The notes: generated by a model not told the origin, from the letters alone. Counted from the stretch's first letter, positions 24,155 through 36,200 are shown. The stretch is DNA of 64,000 nucleotides from Seriola aureovittata (GCF_021018895.1 NC_079364.1:12754385-12818384), one strand, 5' to 3'. Translations and numbers: made by a program.

Positions 24155-24774
24155 TAATTTGGATGATGGAGATGTTTGGAAGGGGGTGAGAGGTCTTTTA
24201 CTATGGAACAAAGGTTGACATGCAATCCTGAATGACTTTTCAAACACTGAAATTGCAAAAAGACACCACTGTCCACTGTGAAGGGTCACAGCACATGATT
24301 CCATGTTGTCTTTATTGCTGCTGCTGTGGTGTCTACCAAATATACTTCAACATTTAACATGATGGTTATTTGTTGTTCAGCTTGTCCTTTTCAAAACATG
24401 GGGGGTTGTGGGTGTAAAGTGATGCTGACAGATGTGACGGATGGATAGAAGAAAACTTGCCCTTACTGTCAGAAGGGTTCAAGGTGTAAAACGGAGATGT
24501 GAAGGGGAAGGGGTGGGTTTGGTGGAACAGAGGGAGGAACAGAGCTCTCTGGGGAGACGGAGAGATGAGGAAGCCTGATAAGATGTGTGTGGATGAGAGG
24601 AGTGATGGAGGGAAAAGTGAAGAGGGAGGAGGGAGAGAGGGAAAGAGCTATAGAGTGATGGGAGGAAAGGGACAGACTGTGCTGCTGTGGTAAAGGTCAC
24701 CAGCCTCCCCTGTGAGGTTGAGTGGTATTTGAACCTCACTTCTGTGGTAACAATGTCTATTCACTGTCCTGCAT

Positions 24775-24785
24775 GTGTGTGTGCG

Positions 24786-24820
<35 letters not shown>

Positions 24821-24821
24821 C

Positions 24822-24882
<61 letters not shown>
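24775..24882. repeat. (TG)n microsatellite
   Basis: About 108 bp of TG, broken by CGCA near 24784 and by CCTGC near 24820. Confidence 0.94.
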
Positions 24883-24884
<2 letters not shown>

Positions 24885-25024
24885 ATAGGTGGGTTGTGCA
24901 CATCTGTGCAAATGTGTGTGTTTGTCTGGCAGGGGACACAGAGAAGAGCTTAGAGTTTAATTGTCTGTAACAAAGAGCTGACTTGCTGTGCTGAGCATCA
25001 TTTGGGAGACGGCAATAGAAAACA

Positions 25025-25250
25025 CTAGGGATGGGAATCAAGAACCGGTTCCAGTTGAGAACCGGTTCCAACTGGTTCGATCCATCTACATCATTTGCCT
25101 TTATGCTTAACGATTCCCTTATTGATGCCTTCCACTTAGTTCTGCGTGCCTTGCAAAACAATGACGTCACGGTTTTCGTGAGAGGCAGTCACTGCGAACG
25201 ACAACAAAGGAGTCGAGGAAGTGTGGCTTAATTTCACGCAAAATGACGCT
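25025..25250 (+). mobile_element. hAT-like transposon, 5' end fragment
   Basis: It begins TAGGGATGGGAATCAAGAAC and continues with two AACCGGTTCCA-type words, which I recall as the terminus of a hAT family in fish. Near 25206-25250 a plus-strand frame reads GVEEVWLNFTQNDA. This matches the start of a BED-type zinc finger as found at the N-terminus of hAT transposases (V-W-x-x-F-T). The zinc-ligand Cys and His residues that should follow are not seen, because the sequence diverges after about 25255. It is therefore a truncated, inactive copy. Confidence 0.65.
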
Positions 25251-25685
25251 ATTCATTTTCCATCTTGTTCAGTTTTGGGTCTTTATGGTGCCAACTAAGC
25301 AGGATACCCTTCATGTCCATAACTACATCCTCTAACTTTGCCTGTGGGATTCAAAAGATATTGAGGCAAAAAATGATGTGATATCCCTCTTTAGTGTATT
25401 CTTGGTCTGCTTCGTCTCCTCCTTGTTGGACGTGTCCAAAATGCCTCCACAGTGAGACTACAATGAGGCATAGCACATAAGACACAAAAACATTAATCAG
25501 TGCAAGCAATGCCTTTTGAGTCTTGCTTTGCTTCTTTTTCTATCACTTTTCTTCTACTGAAGTTAGCATGCTAACCAGCTAGCCCCAGTGCAGAAATTAT
25601 TGAAGCTCCTGGCAAGCAATCACTACCGCCATCCTGTTCAGCAAGAAACCATGTTTGTGGGCAGAGAAAACTTAGATATAGGCCC
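25251..25685. other. Undefined sequence, possibly repeat
   Basis: Lies between two recognised repeats. Words such as GTTAGCATGCTAACCAGCTA near 25562 recall fish repeats, but no family or ends could be fixed. No open frame of note. Confidence 0.3.
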
Positions 25686-25689
25686 TTTA

Positions 25690-25880
25690 AACTAAACAGT
25701 TGGTCGACTGATTAATTGGTTGGTCGTCAGAAAAATGGCCTGCAACTATTTTGATGAGCAATTAATTGTTAAAGTCATTTTTTAAGCAAAAAAGCCAAAT
25801 ATTCCTCGGTTTCAGCTTCTCAATTGTCAGGATTTTCTCCTTTTCTTTGGTGTATGTAATAGTAAATTGAATATGAGACA
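25690..25880 (+). repeat. Dispersed teleost repeat
   Basis: The order GGTCGACTGATTAATTGG, CAACTATTTTGATGAGCAAT, TAATTGTTAAAGTCATTTTT, AAGCAAAAAAGCCAAATATT, CAGCTTCTCAATTGTCAGGA and AATAGTAAATTGAATATG follows a repeat that I remember as very abundant in teleosts. Non-coding. Class uncertain. Confidence 0.72.
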
Positions 25881-28153
25881 CTAGGCTTTAGGAAAGTGGT
25901 TTTTTTTGTGTTTATTAGTTTTTATTTTTTAACTGAACTGAACTGTTTCCTTATAAGTGACGACAGGAACATGTTCTTCATCTCCATTTCTCATTTTCCT
26001 CTTCATCCTTTCATTCATTCCATAAAACATTATACATGGATTACATTGGTTTTATGTCATCACCAGGCTGAAGCGGTAAGGCTTGCTTGTATCAAACTTT
26101 AAATATTTTAATAATATTTTTAAAAGAGAAGTGGGATTCCAGAGAGCGCGCACACACATTGGCTCAGCACTGTCAAATCCATCTGCATTGCAGTGACAGA
26201 TACAAGCAAAAGCTTTCTCCTAACAAAAGAAAAATAGTGTGATGTCTCGTCTAAAGAACAATAGCCAAAGTGTTAGTTAATACGAATGTTTCTGGATGTG
26301 GCTTAATGTTTAATACAGTACTTGTCTCTCATATAAAACATGAAACCAACTATCAGAGCTTGTGGGTCATTTTCTTGTGTAACATTTCAGAGACATGGAG
26401 GCCGGTGTTATTTTGGTCTGTAGCTGTTAATTTTCACCTTTACTTTAATCACTGACTTTCTGGTCGAGATCATGATGTGATCTGAAAACACAGCAATCTG
26501 ATTATAGAGGAGAACGCCATTGTTCTTGGTGCTTTATTTCTGTGAAAGTAAGTGTGACTAATTTTGAGAGACATGCAGAGGGTGGCTTGTGTGTGTGTGT
26601 GTGTTTGAGTGTTTGAGACAGAGACAGACAGAGTGAGAAAGCTGCAGGAGGCCAACAGAAGATGTAAGGCCACTCTGATTGTGATGAAGCGAGACAAGGA
26701 GGGAGGGCAGAGGAGGCCACAGTCATTATCACCTGGGCTTTGCTCCTTGCAAGACATCCCTCTGCACACGACTCACCACCAGCGCCTCATTTTCTTACCC
26801 CACTAATCAATAGATCTTTGGTCTGATTGGTTACGATTGAGTCTTCAAGAGGAGCAGGCGGCTGTGAAGAAGTTGATGACCTGCTCGTTTCATCAGCTGA
26901 CCTCACATCGATATGCCCCCTCCTCAGGCTTTGCGCTCACACACACGCTCACACACACGCCACACACACACATATATAAAGAACAAAAAGCGGTTGAGTG
27001 AGTACGTGTGTGAGGAACATGATTTAGATGCCAAACTCAATCTGTCAACTTAACTTTCTCTCTTTCCTTCACCTTTTGATTATGTTGTGATCAACAATAA
27101 CATGTTTTTCTTAATAGTAACAGATCCCAAACCATCAGCCATAACCATGATCATAAGTATGGATATGGATAGTCATGGTTATTGGTTTCACATCTGGAAC
27201 AAACAATGGTTGTCTTCTGTTTTGCTGACCCAACCATCCAACCTAACTTCATCACTTTATGCACTAGGTCACCTTACTTGCTCCTTTGTTCCTGCGTTGC
27301 CCAACAATAAAACATAACTATATGTCATAATAAGCTGCTTCCACAGATGACCTATGCGGTTGGTTTTACAGGACAGTTTCAGAACTTACCATGCATGTCT
27401 TACTGTAAGAGAGATGGATGCTGCATGATGAGTTAGCCTTGATGCCAAACTGTCCCAGTGACCAGCTGCAGCTCTGTAACAAAAAAAAAAAAAGAGGCCC
27501 AGTAAGCATTTTTCCTCAAGGACTGCTGTTGATAACAAAAGAGACATCTGCAGAACTGCTTCCACGACACACTTAAACGCTATCAGATTACTGCTCTTAG
27601 TGTTATGAATTTTGAATCATTAAGAATTATATCTGATGTTGTCACATCATAAAATGGATTTAATTTTCAACTGTGATTTGGTATGTTTTTGGAAGGCGCT
27701 GTTGTCCTGCTGATGTCCTGGTGCATCAGATCAGAAAATGCTTCTATGTAACAATCAAAAGGGCAATTTTTTTAGAGGATGTAATTTTCCATGTTCACAG
27801 TACAATGTGAAAGCAAAATGTATCTATTTTTGTGAGCTCCTGTTTTGTTAGCAGAAAACACTGTTTTCACTGTGTGTGAATTGAAGGCCAGAAAACCAAA
27901 TAAGTCGTGTTCAGATTTATCAGCATTAGTGTGAAGATGATCTAAAGCCTTTTCTGTTCATCTAATGTGTTCTGGAGGGAGCTTGGTTTAAGCTGTAGGC
28001 TGTAAAGCTTGGTTTGGGCCTCCCTCCCTCTGTGTCTGTCCTAAATGGCTATGTAATTGCAGGGCTGCTGGTTGTGGGACCCTGCTGTGTGGAGATGAGA
28101 GCTTGACTGCTTCAATCCTGACCCCTTGATCCCGCCTCTCATTCTGTCTTTTC

Positions 28154-28182
28154 ACTCTCTCTCTTTCTCTCTCTCTCTCTAT
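28154..28182. repeat. (CT)n microsatellite
   Basis: Nearly pure CT tract of about 29 bp with one TTT break. Confidence 0.85.
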
Positions 28183-28934
28183 CCTGCTTTTTCTGTCTAT
28201 TCCCTGAAAATTTTTGTCCTTTGCTCTCCCCCTTATTGTCCATGTCTCTCTCACAGTGGAACCTGCATACTGACTGCAGAGACACATTTCTATCTGTGGT
28301 AAATAGTCAAATGTTCAGCACAGCAGGTAGATGGACCCATGCAGGGCTGCGGCTGGTAAGGCCAAATTTGTTAATGCATAGGAGTGTGTGGGGGCCTGGC
28401 AGGTGCCAGCTTTAAAGCCTTAACAGTGAATTGGACATTAAGAGAGGAGCAGACACATACAGCAGACTGAATCCATTGTCACTGTGAGGGGCTGCTCCGT
28501 CATCTAATACAGGGCAGCAGGTATCAATATCCTTCATTGTAGAAATCTTAAAAGCAAGGAATGTAATATGATATGGTCAAGAGGTCATTTCATTTCCTTT
28601 GCGCTAGTTCATTGTCATTTTTAAGTACTATTATAAAATTATACATTTGGATTTTTTAAATTAAAAACCAAGTGAGCACTACGACGTGATATCATGACTA
28701 AACCCATGTCATTAAACATTTTGTTTTGTCAAAAAAGACTAAGTTTCAAAGTTTAGTGGTTGACAGACAGATGGGTGAGCAGATGGGTAGATGGGCAGTT
28801 GTGTGGTTTTGTGAGACTGAAGCAGGGGATACGTAATGATCAATTTCTTTTTATTCCCCTCCCTAACACTAAATCCTTGCGAGCTTATAACTGAAATATT
28901 GCCATAATGTTGTGTTTTTCTCTCCAAAGTTCAG

Positions 28935-29110
28935 AGGGATTTAAAAGAAACAGCTATTAAAATTCATGTCTGCAGCTTGGTTTCACAGCAGCTGTTGACA
29001 TAATTACAGAGAGAAAAAAGTGTGAAATTAATTTCAAATTTAATGTAAATTATAGTGATTGGCAGAGCTGCTCTAATCGCCATTCATGTACAAAGAAAAT
29101 ATGCATGCCT
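28935..29110. promoter_or_regulatory. Enhancer-like non-coding block (weak)
   Basis: Unique AT-leaning sequence with CATAATTACAG near 28999, repeated AATTAATTTCAAATTTAATG words and GCTCTAATCGCCATTCATG near 29070. It has homeodomain-type word density and no coding frame. Conservation is untested. Confidence 0.28.
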
Positions 29111-30740
29111 GGAGCTGGTGCGGGTGCACGGGGAGCAGCTCAGATAAATAGACCATCGGAAAAAGGGACAGATACAAACGTGCACAAAGATGAATGTAAA
29201 AGGCATGAACAAACATACAAGTCCTAGAGGAACAGAAAAAAAGTGAAGCTGCTCCAAACAACAATAGAGAGTAGTATCACTGATTTAAAAATGAAATAGC
29301 ATTAATTCATTACGACATTTTCATGTTATTTTAACTTGCAGTCCATGCCACAGACATTTTCTGGCCTTTCATGTGGCCTCAGTTTTGGCATGCATTTTCA
29401 TATTTGTCATTTATTTTTATGATTTGGGGCAAGGTCCTAAATATTTATATATTTTAAATGCCAGCAGAGTTGTTGGAACAGCACATATTCCTTTCCTGCA
29501 ATAAAGTAAAGACTTACAAGCCTCAGTTCAAGCACAAACTATATTACATACATTTAGTTTTATTTCAGATTTCTTCGCTTATTTTTAAATTGGGAAACAC
29601 TTTAACAACACCTATTCATCATGTAGCTAATAAATTCTATTGAAATTAGTAAATGTATTTTACCAACACTTTATAATGTAGTTTTAATATACAACAATTA
29701 CAGCTTATTTGACAGATTTTAAAATTCATCATCTGTTTTTATACCAACATGCAGTTATGGATGTTTCATAGGAGTTGAATCTGTTGGCAAAAACATTAAT
29801 ATTTCATACATTTTAAATAGGCGTTATATCTGTTAAACTACAGTTAAATTGTGTGTTCATCATTTATTTAATGCTTAGGCTATGTAATGCTTATTAATAG
29901 GATAGTTACCTTTTAAATTGTTTTAACAATATTTACATTGGCATCATTTCATACTACGTTGTTTTGTTTTTACTGCAAGTATTTGTGAAACCACCAGTTT
30001 AAAGCATTAGACTGATTCACAAGTTCACTGAAGGGAACGATGGAGTTGCTTCTTTCACAGAGTGAAAAAATGACTCAGATTTCTTACTTTAGTGAATCAT
30101 TTAAAGGCTAAAAGTTTAATTTCAGAAGTTGACTGTTCAGGTTCACCGACTTTTTGTTTCAGCCTGCTTGTGTGTGTGTGTGTTTGATTTAATAGATAAT
30201 ATAACATCAAAAGCATATCCAGTTCTATTCGGTGTTAATAGAAACATCTAAAGAACAAATGTCTTTGAAATATTTTCAAAACATCTGCAGACACATTTCA
30301 TGCAAACATCTGCTATGACAGCAATGAAACACCCACCAGCTCACAGACTCTGCCTTCTTGAGGAGGTCCGAGGCATCGCACACATCAAACAACATCATCC
30401 TGTTAAGATAATAATATTAAAAAGCATTGCTCACAACTGTTATGACAACTGTTGATCTTTTTCTGTTGGGAAAACATTCACAAAATGCTCTTGGAATACC
30501 ATAGAAACAAACACTTGTTAAATATACAATCAGAAAGGGGAGAATTTGTCACAGGCAGAAAGTATTTTGTTAAAAGCCTTCGACACCAGCCTGGTTTCAC
30601 CCTGTTTGTCAGCACTCTGTCCTTCAGCCACATCCAGACTCCATAACAGCTTCTCCTTTTCCACTGTTCGCCCAGTGTTTGACCCATAAACACTTGTGTC
30701 GAGTGTTTAGTGCCCATAAGTGGTGATCAGGTCAAAGGGT

Positions 30741-30742
<2 letters not shown>

Positions 30743-30778
<36 letters not shown>
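30743..30778. repeat. (GT)18 microsatellite
   Basis: Pure GT repeat of about 36 bp. Confidence 0.93.
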
Positions 30779-30783
<5 letters not shown>

Positions 30784-31494
30784 AAGAAAGAGACAGAAGG
30801 AGAAAGATTATGGGGAGAGAAAGAGTGAGGGTGTAGTTTTCCTTGTGTCTGAGTTGTGATTGCTTATATTGTATACGGAGGTACGACATGTAGGCATCGG
30901 GCTTTGGCAAAGAGGAAGAATGCATAGATCTTGATCTGTTTTGTCCATTGTATGTCTGACGATGTTACAGGTGGGCAATGCTAAATCAATGGAGTACTCT
31001 TTTAATCCTACTTTATGACAAAGGTTATGCTCAGCAGAGAGGTCACACATTTACAATACCAAACACTCTTCAATATGGAAACATATGCATCCTTCTAAAT
31101 TGTGAAGTCACATCCAATTTTGCATTTCAAAACTTAGAGAGTACTTATGATAAGTATTTTTCATTAAAACAAAAGCACATATGGACGCACAAAAGCACAC
31201 ATATATATTCCTGTGCTTTCCTGGAGGCCTGTCACTCTGCACGTCACCCTGGCATCTGGAGTATGCCCACCTCCACCCAAATTAAAACAAGGAGGGCAAA
31301 AAGATATTTTCCAATTCAGCAGATGTGAGTCATTTCATCTTGTGATTCAAATGAGTTTTGTGTTTTGTGTGAACAGATGTCCGTACCCCGCCTCCTTTAT
31401 CAACATTAGCTGATTGGGTTTTAGCATGCAGCTTGCCGTGCCTCTGCCTCACAGGTACTAACACACTAATCTGCCTCTGCACAGCTGTGCAGCA

Positions 31495-31760
31495 CGGTGG
31501 AGGGGGGGAGCAAGGGGGGGGGGGGCAGGAGAGCAAGGGCAGAATGGAAAGATGGAGAAGGGCTGGGAGGGATGAAGAAAGAGATGGAAGGGAGAGATGG
31601 AGGGAAGCATCGTGAGAGGGAGAGCCAGAGGGCGGCCTGGAGAGAGGATGTTGGTGAGACAAAGAGAAGACTGGAGAAAACCAGATGCAGAAGGAAAAGA
31701 GAGCAAAACAAAGGAGAGGTGGAGAGAGAAAATGAGAATAGAAAAAGTGAATGAAAGACA
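31495..31760. repeat. Purine-rich strand-asymmetric tract
   Basis: About 265 bp are strongly G/A on the plus strand. They include G runs at 31502-31508 and 31515-31526 and repeated GGAGAGATGG-type words. Open frames of 80-140 codons on both strands here are composition artefacts. Confidence 0.75.
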
Positions 31761-31997
31761 AGTTGTGGGAGATTAAAACCTTTCTCAGGGCACAAAGTTT
31801 GCATGTGTGTGAGAGAGAATGTGTGTGGTGAGGGCAGTAGCTCTCAGATAATCCCTCAGTGGCTTCTTGGCCTGTAGCGGTTCATACAGAGAGCACCTGC
31901 AGCACAGCGAGGGTCACACTGTGGTGACACACTTTCTGCTCTAATAGTGCGTGCACTTGCAGGTGTGTGTGTTCGCGTGTGTGCGCCTCATCATTGT

Positions 31998-32050
31998 AAT
32001 GCCCCCCACCACCACCACCACCACCACACACACACACAGACACACACATG
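31998..32050. repeat. (CCA)n/(CA)n compound repeat
   Basis: About seven CCA/CAC triplets followed by CA repeats with a GA interruption. Confidence 0.85.
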
Positions 32051-32170
32051 CACGCACCCCACCCACCCCACCCCAGGCATCTTAAACTCCATTCTGCACT
32101 CCTACTCCTCTGAACTGAGATGTTAGATATCTGTGAGTAGGATTGGTGAATCTACCGTATATGTGTATTA

Positions 32171-32202
32171 TGTGTGTGTGTGCGTGCGTGCGTGCGTGCG
32201 TG
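32171..32202. repeat. (TG)n(TGCG)5 repeat
   Basis: Short TG run passing into five TGCG tetramers, a CpG-containing tandem repeat. Confidence 0.85.
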
Positions 32203-32659
32203 ACAATGTGGCATAGACCTCTGGTGCGTTTGTTTACCCAGCCGTCGTGCCACAACAACGGGGCTCTTTCTGTCTGCGCACCTGTTTGGCAGCCCTGACA
32301 TCAGCAGCACTCAGCACACAAAGACCACCTCTGCACCCCGGAGGGGAGCAGCAGGAGGGGAGAATGAATTAGGGCTTTGGGAGGAGCAGACAGGAGAGAG
32401 GGAAAGTGCATACGATGATAAGAGAAGGAGTGAGAGATGGTGAAGAGATGCCGAAAGCCAGGATGAGAGTCATGTGGAGACAGAGATGCAGGGTGAGGAG
32501 AGGAAGACGGGCTGAAGTTTGGGTTAGGCTTAAACTAAATCTAGGTCTTAAACAGAGTCTAGAGTGGGTGGTGGTAAAAAGCGGAAAAGACATTTTAAAA
32601 GGTGGGTGGTGACAGCGAGGTAAGGTGGTTGGGTGCTGTGTCCCTTGCGTCACTCTCCT

Positions 32660-32835
32660 CTACCCCAGGAGTTGATCGGGTGCACTCAGCTTGTGAGCTC
32701 ATTAAAAAGCACCCATTATCCCGACATTTGCACGCATCGCATGCAAAACTAATTTACTTGTAAGAAATTAAAAGTTCATTTTAATTGAGCTCGCGCTGCA
32801 GTATGCAAATTAGGAGTACATAATGTACATCGATG
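32660..32835. promoter_or_regulatory. Enhancer-like block with octamer and homeodomain words
   Basis: Seen: about 175 bp of unique sequence holding an octamer word with adjacent TA (ATGCAAATTA at 32803-32812), CATTTTAATTGAGCTC near 32777, CGCATGCAAAACTAATTT near 32737, and several CpG-containing words in otherwise AT-leaning DNA. It has no repeats and no open frame. Octamer words are bound by POU-class factors and TAATTA-type words by homeodomain proteins. Inference: a developmental enhancer. No comparative test was possible. Confidence 0.38.
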
Positions 32836-33369
32836 CGGAGCAGACAACACACTGAAAATGAACTTAACCCTTTCATAACAATACAGGGAATCCTTAAGTC
32901 AGAACTGTAAACAAAGAAAACGAAACCAGCTAACATTACAGTGTACAATAGTGATAATATGGGGGATTTGTTAGAACAGAGTAAACAGTGACAGTAATAC
33001 ACTTTGATGACATCTCCAATCTGTCGTGTATTAAATGTTTGCTGGATTATATAAAAATATAAGCATATTATAACATTTCATTATTAGTAAGGTCACCTTT
33101 TCCCCAAGCCTCAGCTACTGTTTTACATCTGTCTTAAAAGTAGAGGTCTGTATCATAGACTTGTGTGTGAGCCTGTATTACGCACACGCAGGTGTGGGTG
33201 GGTTTATGCATACATAAGTGTCCAGAGTTCAGCAGGAGTGTTTACAGCTCAATAAGTCAGTGAAGCTGTGAGGATCCATAACTATATTCCCCAGGTAGAG
33301 GTCAAAGGTGAGAGACACAGATTGGGGTCGAGCAGTAAATAAGATGCAATGAGCTAGCATCTCTGCTGT

Positions 33370-33437
33370 GTTTGTGTGTTCGTGTGTGTTCGTGTGTGTT
33401 CGTGTGTTCGTGTGTGTGTGTGTGTGTGTGTGTGTGT
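33370..33437. repeat. (GTGTGTGTTC)n minisatellite plus (TG)n
   Basis: Four spaced GTTCGTGTGT units (8-10-bp period) precede a pure TG run from about 33410 to 33437. Confidence 0.88.
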
Positions 33438-34599
33438 CCATCCCTAGAGTATGTTAGCTCAACCTGAACCCTGCGCTCTGACCCTCTTGACCCAGCCCCC
33501 CATCCTGTCAATAGCCAATAACATGTCAATAAAATGACGCAGTCACCTGGAGCGTTCCATTAGAGGGGGGAAGGTTGGTGGACGGGTCACAGTGGGGTGC
33601 GAGTATCTGTGTGTAAGCATCTTTGGGCATTGGTATGTGTGAGCCAGAGCGTTCAGTTACTGATGGACAAATCCAAGAATAAGTCCGCACAGTGTCAGCT
33701 ATATGTGAAGATGACTCTTTTTATTTTAGTGTTGGTGTTTTGGTGTCAACACTAGCAGGTAGCATTTGGAAAACACCCTCAGAGAAAGTCAATGATTAAT
33801 GTTTCAGTGTGAACAGGGTAAACTGAGCCATTGGTAAAGAATCATGTACACCTTACCCTAAGCTGCTGATACATCAGTGGGTCACATCTAACGTTCTTCC
33901 CATCTGCAATCACTTATTTTAACCGTCAAATGTTTATGATGCACAGTTTTGTAATTTGAAAACCGTTTCAGGGTGGAGAGGTGAGATACGATAGAGGTGG
34001 TTGGGAAAGGTTTGGGATGGGTGGGGTCGTGGTTGGCTAAGGACAGTTTGGGGTGAGGTTCTGTAGTAGGTAAAGAGGAGGTACAGTTAGGCTACATCCT
34101 CACTAATACAGCCCCTATAATGGAGACTTTGGAAAATGTCAACCTCGTTTTAGTTTGAAAACTGGTGATTTAACAAAAATGACTTCCACAGAGCTTTAAA
34201 GATATTCCCACACAAGAACATCCATCTTTGTTTTTAATTTAGTCCGACTTTCTGTTTTATAATTATTTGTTATAGTTGTTACATTTTGACCAACCTAGTG
34301 TTTTGTAACAGAATTATGGTATAATTAATAATGTAATGTAAGGTGTAAGGTAATGTAAGGTAATGTAACTTTACATTGGTGAATGGTCTGTAACTGGTGA
34401 CACTTGTCTTTTCTGTTATTAAACGCGGAAACACAGAAAATTGCTCTTATATCGTATGATTTAAGTCTGTTGAGTCAGCACTGACTCAGCAAAGTGATTC
34501 CTCCGTGCTGCTGTGTTCATACAGTGACGACAGGTAAGTCTGGCACTCACAGGGCATGGCTGGTTGGCACAGAGGGTCGACTACAGAGCGGCATGGAGG
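33438..34599. other. Unique sequence, no gene seen
   Basis: Non-coding. A short minisatellite of GTAATGTAAG units lies at 34332-34370. The part at 34085-34210 (TACATCCTCACTAATACAGC) may be an old dispersed repeat. Confidence 0.4.
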
Positions 34600-34730
34600 G
34601 CGGGCGCGTTGTTAGCTGGCGTGCACAGCCCCTAATGAGCAAAGTGTTGATTTGGCGCTGATCCTAATAGGATCAAAGCTGTCATTTGGCTCCCCCGATG
34701 GCTGACAGGAGGCCAGGCCTGGCACACCAC
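34600..34730. promoter_or_regulatory. Enhancer-like block with a perfect 15-bp palindrome
   Basis: Unique sequence containing GATCCTAATAGGATC (34660-34674), a 7+1+7 perfect palindrome. It is flanked by CCCCTAATGAGCAAAGTG (about 34629) and by GCTGTCATTTGGCTCCC (about 34678), which includes a TGTCA word of the TALE homeodomain type. No open frame. Inference: a cis-regulatory element. Confidence 0.33.
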
Positions 34731-35639
34731 CAAGAAGGAAGAGAGACGACATCACTTTCACAGGCTACGTGAGTACACATAGTCAGATGCAGCCTCTTTT
34801 CTGTTTGCTGTGTTTTCTTGCTCTTTCTCTCTCTGTACTACCTCTCCACCACTTTGTTGCCACGGATCTCCATTCTTCCTCTTCTGCCTCTCAGCCCTTC
34901 CCTCTTTCTTGTTGACATATATACTCACACAAACACACAGAAGAGCTTATGCAGCTCCATTTCATTACTGGAATGTAAGTGAGGAGTATGATGAAGGCCT
35001 GATGCATGTTCATTTCAGTTTGAATGTGCCTTCAGTCCACCGGAAAAGCCTCAAGGCCATTACTTCTAGCAAACTGAAATCACCCACAGTGAGGGCAATA
35101 GGAGTGATGTTTATTGAATGTAGATGATATTGTAATGCACTAAGGAACGTCTCAGCTGGCTTCAGCTCATTGAGAAGGATGATTTATTGTGCAGGAGTAA
35201 GTGGGGTTTATTTTGGCTTGGGAGTGCCGCATGCCCTAAGGGCTGGTGATGGATTCACAGACACATGCATGCATTGTCATTTAGAGACACACACACACAC
35301 ACACACATACACACATACACACATAAAGAACAACTTAAAGGCAGTAGTCACATTAAAATATTGTGAAAGTGCATAGAGAGGAGAATTAATCGTAAAATCC
35401 CAAACACAGATATGATGGAAAGAGCAAGGGCAAGAGAAAGGAGACAAAGACAAAGAAAAAAAATCCTGATTGAAAAAAAAACACAGTCCCCCCTCTGCTT
35501 CCAAATTAAAATGCAAATGTTTTTTTTTTTTTTTTTTTTTTGTTATCATTATTTGCCTCATCCTCTTCATCCCACATGCCACCCCCACCTTTTTGCCTTC
35601 CACCCCCACCCACCACCCCCCTCGTCTCCTCCATCCTTT
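34731..35639. other. Unique sequence with CA and poly-T tracts
   Basis: A CA run at 35287-35322 and a 22-bp poly-T at 35520-35541 followed by CACCC-rich pyrimidine sequence. The frame at 34810-35127 starts in a pyrimidine tract and has no domain. No gene seen. Confidence 0.45.
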
Positions 35640-35790
35640 TGTCTCAAAATTAGTGAAGCAGAGTGCTAGGGCGGCTAATTATGTATTCAAATGAAAGAGG
35701 CTCGTTAATGTTGCACTGGGGAGAGGCAAGATGATTGGGAGAGGGTGATGGAATTGAAATGAGTGCCTGGGTGTCGTTCGCTCGCTCACT
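35640..35790. promoter_or_regulatory. Enhancer-like block with TAATTA
   Basis: Unique block: GGGCGGCTAATTATGTATTC (TAATTA at 35676-35681), then CAAATGAAAGAGGCTCG and GTTAATGTTGCACTG. It borders the G-rich tract that starts near 35880. Typical look of a vertebrate conserved non-coding element; conservation is untested. Confidence 0.33.
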
Positions 35791-35869
35791 CACTCGGGTG
35801 GCGGCGGCTGCGGCGGTGGTGGAAGAGGCAGTGGTGCATCTGGAACCAGCCGAGCGCATCCCGGCAGAT

Positions 35870-36200
35870 GTCACCTCCCGGGGGGTGATTGGAAGGCAGG
35901 GTGGGAGAGAGAGCGAGGGAGAGAGTGGGTGTGTGCTCGGGGAGGAAAGGGGGTTGGGGTAAGTTAGGAAGGGAATGGTTGAAGGAGGAGGGGGTGCAGA
36001 GGGAGGTGTGAGTTGGGGGTGAGGAAGGGTGGGTGGGTGGGGGGGGAGTACGGTCAGACAGGAGACGCACACTTTACAATGACAGGATGGGTGGGGAGTA
36101 GGGAGGGGAAGCAAGGCAGGGAGGAAGGGGTGTGCTGGGGGGGGGGCATGGCTTTGTTTCTGCAGAGGACACACAAAGAAGAGAAATGGGATGGTTAATT
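35870..36200. repeat. G-rich purine tract with G-quadruplex motif
   Basis: About 330 bp are dominated by G and A on the plus strand. At 36027-36046 four G runs separated by single T residues (GGGTGGGTGGGTGGGGGGGG) form a textbook intramolecular G-quadruplex motif. The long open frames on both strands are composition artefacts. Confidence 0.78.

Larger units (their letters stand above)
22660..25020. other. Simple-repeat-rich non-coding stretch
   Basis: It contains a (TA)9 run near 22815-22832, pyrimidine-rich parts at 22835-22890 and 23230-23420, short CA runs near 23000-23110, a CA tract at 24103-24154, a purine-rich part at 24490-24670 and a TG tract at 24775-24882. The open frames of 120-140 codons at 22780-23680 are translations of these tracts. 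No gene seen. Confidence 0.5.
25881..32659. other. Mostly unique non-coding sequence
   Basis: No gene seen. It holds a CT tract at 28154-28182, a TG tract at 30743-30778, a purine tract at 31495-31760, CCA/CA runs at 31998-32050 and a TGCG run at 32171-32202. A region near 29590-29900 is very AT-rich and may contain an old dispersed repeat, but I could not name it. Enhancer-like DNA at 28935-29110 is listed separately. Confidence 0.4.
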
